Source: an uncultured Oscillibacter sp.
GTDB taxonomy: Bacteria > Bacillota_A > Clostridia > Oscillospirales > Oscillospiraceae
Length of the DNA: 9,142 nt
Assembly: GCA_948902155.1 (NCBI GenBank)
Contig: CAQVQZ010000082.1
Coordinates: 1-9,142 of the forward strand
Direction: 5' to 3'
A program made the position numbers and the translations under genes. The notes below the pieces were generated by a model that was not told the DNA's origin, ran no database searches, and saw only the letters and a program-made list of their open reading frames with translations. The stretch's first letter is position 1. Each line of letters opens with the position of its first letter. Below, piece by piece: positions 6,322-9,142 of this stretch.

Positions 6322-7709
6322 GCGGAATTCTCCTTCCGTACCTTCACGAACGCCTCGATCTCCTGAATCTGCCGCCCGGTCTCCGCCTCCGCCGGGCCGC
6401 CGAAGCTTCCCCGCAGGGCCATGCAGTTCTCCAGCCTCAGCGCCTCATAAACGTCTTCCTCAAAGAGGGGCGACGCCCCCCGCAGCTCCTCCAGACTCAG
6501 CTCCTCCAGGGTCTTCCCCCCGGCGGCGCAGACGGACACCAGCCGCCCCACCGCCGTGTAGGCGTCCCGGAAGGGCATCCCCTTCTTGGTCAGGTAGTCG
6601 GCGCAGTCCGTGGCGTTGATGAACCCCCGGCCCGCCGCCTTTCGCATATTCTCCGGCAGGACGGTCATGGAGGCGATCATCCCCGTAAACACCGGCAGGC
6701 ACAGCTCCACGGTATCCAGCGCGTCGAAAACCGGCTCCTTGTCCTCCTGCATATCCTTGTTGTACGCCAGAGGCAGGCCCTTCATCACGGTCAGCAGCCC
6801 CATCAAATCGCCGTACACCCGCCCCGTCTTGCCCCGGACCAGCTCCGCCATGTCCGGATTCTTCTTCTGGGGCATGATGCTGGACCCGGTGGAATACGCC
6901 TCGTCCAGCTCCACAAATTTAAACTCCCAGCTGCACCAGAGAATCACTTCCTCGGCGAAGCGGCTCAGATGCATCATCAAAATGGACAGCCCGCTCAGCA
7001 ACTCCAAAGCGTAATCCCGGTCCCCCACGCCGTCCATGGAGTTGCCCATGGGCGCGTCGAACCCCAGCGCCTTCGCGGTCTGCCAGCGGTCAATGGGGTA
7101 GGTGGTCCCCGCCAGCGCCCCGGAACCCAAAGGACATTCATTCAGCCGCTCCCGGCAGTCCTCCAGCCGGGTCACATCCCGCCGGAACATGGCTCCGTAG
7201 GCCAGCAAATGCTGGGCGAAGGACACCGGCTGGGCCCGCTGCAAATGGGTGTACCCCGGCATGACGGTCCCCTGATGCCGCCGGGCCTGGGCGCACAGGG
7301 CCTCTTCCAGGTCCAGCAGCAGCCCGATCACCGTGCCGATCTCCCTCCGGACATACATCCGGAAATCCACCGCCACCTGATCGTTCCGGGACCGACCGGT
7401 GTGGAGCCGCTTCCCCGCGCCGCCGATGCGCCGGGTCAGAAGGGCCTCGATGTTCATGTGGATATCCTCGTTCTCAGCGGAAAATTCCACCTTCCCCGCC
7501 TCGATATCCTCCAGAATCCCCTGCAATCCTTCCTGAATCGCCTTTGCATCCTCCCGGCTGATGATGCCGCAGCCGGCCAGCATCTCCGCATGGGCGGCGC
7601 TGCCCCGGATATCCTCCCGGTACAGCCTCTGATCAAAGGCGATGGAGGACTGAAAATCATTGGCAAAGGAGTCCGTCTCCTTACGAAACCGCCCGCCCCA
7701 AAGCTTCAT
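6288..7709 (-). CDS. argH: Argininosuccinate lyase (ArgH)
   Basis: Splits argininosuccinate into arginine and fumarate, the last step. The 473-aa product starts MKLWGGRF, the usual family N-terminus. Motifs seen: HTGRSRNDQ at 103-111, GYTHLQRAQP at 152-161 with the conserved histidine, NSMDGVGDRDY at 223-233, and the superfamily signature GSSIMPQKKNPD at 275-286 carrying the catalytic serine loop. The start at 7709 has GGAG (7716-7719) with 6 nt spacing. A longer in-frame reading from 7853 crosses palindromic noncoding DNA and is rejected. The last 14 or so residues (from about 460) look like an extra polar tail and coincide with the overlap with the next gene. A 276-bp gap separates it from argG. 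Confidence 0.96.
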   Translation of the reverse strand: MKLWGGRFRKETDSFANDFQSSIAFDQRLYREDIRGSAAHAEMLAGCGIISREDAKAIQEGLQGILEDIEAGKVEFSAENEDIHMNIEALLTRRIGGAGKRLHTGRSRNDQVAVDFRMYVRREIGTVIGLLLDLEEALCAQARRHQGTVMPGYTHLQRAQPVSFAQHLLAYGAMFRRDVTRLEDCRERLNECPLGSGALAGTTYPIDRWQTAKALGFDAPMGNSMDGVGDRDYALELLSGLSILMMHLSRFAEEVILWCSWEFKFVELDEAYSTGSSIMPQKKNPDMAELVRGKTGRVYGDLMGLLTVMKGLPLAYNKDMQEDKEPVFDALDTVELCLPVFTGMIASMTVLPENMRKAAGRGFINATDCADYLTKKGMPFRDAYTAVGRLVSVCAAGGKTLEELSLEELRGASPLFEEDVYEALRLENCMALRGSFGGPAEAETGRQIQEIEAFVKVRKENSACSSQGRERKS

Positions 7710-7735
7710 ACCAATCTCCAATCTATAAAGGGGTC

Positions 7736-7753
7736 CAGGGGGTGTACCCCCTG
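7736..7753. repeat. GC-only hairpin upstream of argH
   Basis: Arms CAGGGGGT (7736-7743) and ACCCCCTG (7746-7753) pair perfectly, with the centre opening to form a loop. It lies 27 nt upstream of the argH start codon and 17 nt above its SD, so it would sit in the argH leader if the transcript passes through. Confidence 0.8.
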
Positions 7754-7754
7754 T

Positions 7755-7775
7755 TTTCTCCGCAGGGCGGAGAAA
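7755..7775. repeat. Perfect 9-bp hairpin in the argH leader
   Basis: Arms TTTCTCCGC (7755-7763) and GCGGAGAAA (7767-7775) pair perfectly across a 3-nt loop. It follows directly on the previous hairpin. On the minus strand no T-run follows it, so it is not a simple terminator in the operon direction. Confidence 0.8.
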
Positions 7776-7845
7776 TAAAATGTAATCATTTTTGCGACGA
7801 CACGATAGTGCCTCTCCTCGCGGCGCAGCCGCTGCGGCCTCCGCT

Positions 7846-7870
7846 GAAAACATGCCGCCGGCATGTTTTC
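7846..7870. terminator. Bidirectional terminator-like perfect palindrome
   Basis: Arms GAAAACATGCCG (7846-7857) and CGGCATGTTTTC (7859-7870) pair perfectly around one base. In either direction the GC-rich stem CATGCC/GGCATG is preceded by AAAA and followed by TTTT, the layout of a bidirectional rho-independent terminator. The T-run is short, so in the operon direction it may attenuate rather than stop transcription. Terminator activity is inferred. Confidence 0.45.
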
Positions 7871-7923
7871 TTGACGCTGCGGCGTCACAAAAATTCCTCG
7901 ACCTCAGCCGCCTTGGGCGGCGG

Positions 7924-7943
7924 CACCAGTCCGCAGACTGGTG
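7924..7943. repeat. Perfect 8-bp hairpin downstream of argG
   Basis: CACCAGTC (7924-7931) and GACTGGTG (7936-7943) form a perfect stem with a 4-nt CGCA loop. It lies between two other palindromes and is not followed by a T-run. Confidence 0.75.
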
Positions 7944-7952
7944 GGGGGAATC

Positions 7953-7979
7953 TAAAGGGGGGACGAAGTCCCCTCTTTA
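7953..7979. terminator. Terminator-like hairpin just after the argG stop
   Basis: Arms 7953-7964 and 7968-7979 form a 12-bp stem with a 3-nt loop. There is one non-Watson-Crick position (7958/7974), a G-U pair in plus-strand RNA and C-A in minus-strand RNA. The stem begins 6 nt beyond the argG stop codon. Its outer pairs are A/T, so each strand has A's before and T's after a G/C core, but the minus-strand tail reads only TTTAGATT. It could be a weak terminator or a 3'-end stabiliser for argG mRNA. Confidence 0.5.
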
Positions 7980-7985
7980 AATCTT

Positions 7986-9142
7986 TTACAGTTTTCCTTG
8001 CTCCCTCAAAGCAAGAACGGTGTCCGGCAGACCCCACAGGTTGATAAAGCCCGTGGCGTTGGTCTGGTCGTAGGCGCTTTCGTTGAAGGTCACCAGCTCT
8101 TCGGAATACAGGCTTTCCGGAGAGGTGACGGAAGCCGTGATCATGTTGCCCTTGTAGAGCTTCAGCTTCACGCTGCCGGTAACGTGCTCCTGGGTCTTGT
8201 CGGCGAAGGCGCTCAGGGCCTCCCGCAGGGGGGTGAACCACTTGCCGTTGTACACCAGGTCCGCGAAGTCCACCGCCAGCTTGCTCTTCATGTGGGCGGT
8301 GTCCTTGTCAATGGTTATCATCTCCAGGCACTGGTGGGCTTTATACAAAATCGTGCCGCCCGGCGTCTCGTAAACGCCCCGGTCCTTCATGCCCACCAGG
8401 CGGTTCTCCACGATGTCCAGCAGGCCGATGCCGTTCTCGCCGCCCAGCTTGTTCAGCTTGCGGATGATGCCGCTGGCCTTCATCTTCTCGCCGTCCACGG
8501 CCACGGGCACGCCCTTTTCAAAGTCGATGGTCACATACGTCGCCTTGTCCGGGGCCGCGATGGGGCTGACGCCCATCTCCAAAAAGCCCGGCTTCTCATA
8601 CTGGGGCTCGTTGGCGGGGTCCTCCAGGTCCAGGCCCTCGTGGCTCAGGTGCCAGATGTTCTTATCCTTGGAATAGTTGGTCTCCCGGCTGATCTTCAGG
8701 GGGACATTGTGGGCCTCGGCATAGTCGATCTCCTCGTCCCGACCCTTGATCTCCCACTCCCGCCAGGGGGCGATGATGGTCATGTCCGGCGCGAAGCGCT
8801 TGATGGCCAGCTCGAAACGGACCTGGTCGTTGCCCTTGCCGGTGCAGCCGTGGGCGATGGCGTCCGCGCCCTCCTTTTTGGCGATCTCCACCAGGCTCTT
8901 GGCGATGATGGGCCGCGCGAAGGCCGTTCCCAGCAGATACTGCTCATAATTCGCGCCCATTTTCAGGGAGGGGATGATGACCTCATCCACCATCTCGTCC
9001 GTCAGGTCCGCTATGTAGAGCTTGCTGGCCCCGGTCTTCAGGGCCTTTTCCTCCAGGCCCTCCAGCTCCTGCTCCTGGCCCACGTCGCCGGCCACGGCGA
9101 TGATCTCCACGCCGCCGTAGTTCTCCTTCAGCCAGGGGATGA
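7986..9142 (-). CDS. argG: Argininosuccinate synthase (ArgG), 5' end beyond the window
   Basis: ATP-dependent condensation of citrulline with aspartate to argininosuccinate. The visible part is about 385 residues. The frame runs off the window edge, starting in [10 protein letters not shown]. The missing N-terminus should be short (about 15-25 residues) and carry the ATP pyrophosphatase loop SGGLDTS, which is not seen here. Motifs present include [19 protein letters not shown], the nucleotide-binding [13 protein letters not shown], and [23 protein letters not shown] at 9110 could be mistaken for a start but lies inside conserved sequence. It is probably the first arg gene of the cluster, and its stop is followed by palindromic noncoding DNA before argH. 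Confidence 0.96.
   Translation of the reverse strand, partial: IPWLKENYGGVEIIAVAGDVGQEQELEGLEEKALKTGASKLYIADLTDEMVDEVIIPSLKMGANYEQYLLGTAFARPIIAKSLVEIAKKEGADAIAHGCTGKGNDQVRFELAIKRFAPDMTIIAPWREWEIKGRDEEIDYAEAHNVPLKISRETNYSKDKNIWHLSHEGLDLEDPANEPQYEKPGFLEMGVSPIAAPDKATYVTIDFEKGVPVAVDGEKMKASGIIRKLNKLGGENGIGLLDIVENRLVGMKDRGVYETPGGTILYKAHQCLEMITIDKDTAHMKSKLAVDFADLVYNGKWFTPLREALSAFADKTQEHVTGSVKLKLYKGNMITASVTSPESLYSEELVTFNESAYDQTNATGFINLWGLPDTVLALREQGKL

Larger units (their letters stand above)
7710..7985. repeat. Palindrome-rich noncoding block between argG and argH
   Basis: This 276-bp stretch holds no credible gene. It contains a run of inverted repeats: 7736-7753 (8-bp arms), 7755-7775 (9-bp arms), 7846-7870 (12-bp arms around one base), 7872-7887 (6-bp arms), 7907-7921 (6-bp arms), 7924-7943 (8-bp arms) and 7953-7979 (12-bp arms). 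Short AT-rich DNA lies at 7771-7797. Only the region next to argH carries its SD. I see no convincing -35/-10 pair for argH. The look is of a mosaic of dispersed palindromic repeats, as are common in intergenic DNA of Clostridia, but copies elsewhere cannot be seen here. Confidence 0.75.

Noticed and set aside
7771..7797. ArgR/AhrC operator in the AT-rich island upstream of argH
   Set aside because: The best alignment to a TGAAT-n4-ATTCA type box is poor in the right half, and no second half-site pair was found.
7710..7853. 48-codon upstream extension of argH from an ATG at 7853
   Set aside because: It reads through palindromic noncoding DNA, whereas MKLWGGRF at 7709 is the standard ArgH N-terminus with its own GGAG.
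9108..9110. GTG as start of argG
   Set aside because: The preceding in-frame codons encode [10 protein letters not shown], a normal continuation of the ArgG N-terminal domain, so the gene is cut by the window edge instead.

Overview
This window is almost entirely an arginine biosynthesis cluster. Every confident gene lies on the minus strand, so transcription runs from high to low coordinates: argG (5' end cut off by the window edge), argH, an uncharacterised 180-aa gene, argC, argJ, a small three-helix membrane protein gene, argB, argD and argF. Genes from argH to argB are separated by at most 19 bp or overlap, argB and argD share an ATGA stop/start, and argD and argF are 101 bp apart. All the coupled genes have recognisable Shine-Dalgarno (SD) sequences.

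The DNA is GC-rich with G/C-dominated third codon positions, yet has strong AGGAGG-type ribosome binding sites. Together with the argGHCJBDF content and the palindrome-rich intergenic DNA, this suggests a high-GC gut-type Clostridia (Oscillospiraceae/Ruminococcaceae-like). The assignment is an inference; no rRNA or marker gene is present.

Region by region: 1-74 is the argF downstream flank, with a promoter-like TGnTATAAT directed out of the window. 75-1058 is argF. 1059-1159 holds a large imperfect hairpin built of 7-nt units, directly upstream of the argF SD. 1160-3207 is argD and argB. 3227-3562 is the small membrane protein. 3575-5762 is argJ and argC. 5779-6321 is the unknown gene, which overlaps the end of argH by 34 bp. 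6288-7709 is argH. 7710-7985 is a 276-bp noncoding block packed with at least six inverted repeats, including terminator-like ones. 7986-9142 is the truncated argG.

The enzymes form the cyclic (ArgJ-recycling) route. ArgJ acetylates glutamate using acetylornithine, ArgB phosphorylates N-acetylglutamate, ArgC reduces it and ArgD transaminates it. ArgJ then releases ornithine, ArgF carbamoylates it to citrulline, and ArgG plus ArgH convert citrulline to arginine. ArgB carries the C-terminal signature of arginine-inhibited kinases, so feedback control at that step is likely. ArgC is of the less common type 2.

I found no clearly new biological system. The points most worth a second look are the two uncharacterised proteins embedded in the operon, the palindromic block between argG and argH, and the heptamer hairpin in front of argF.
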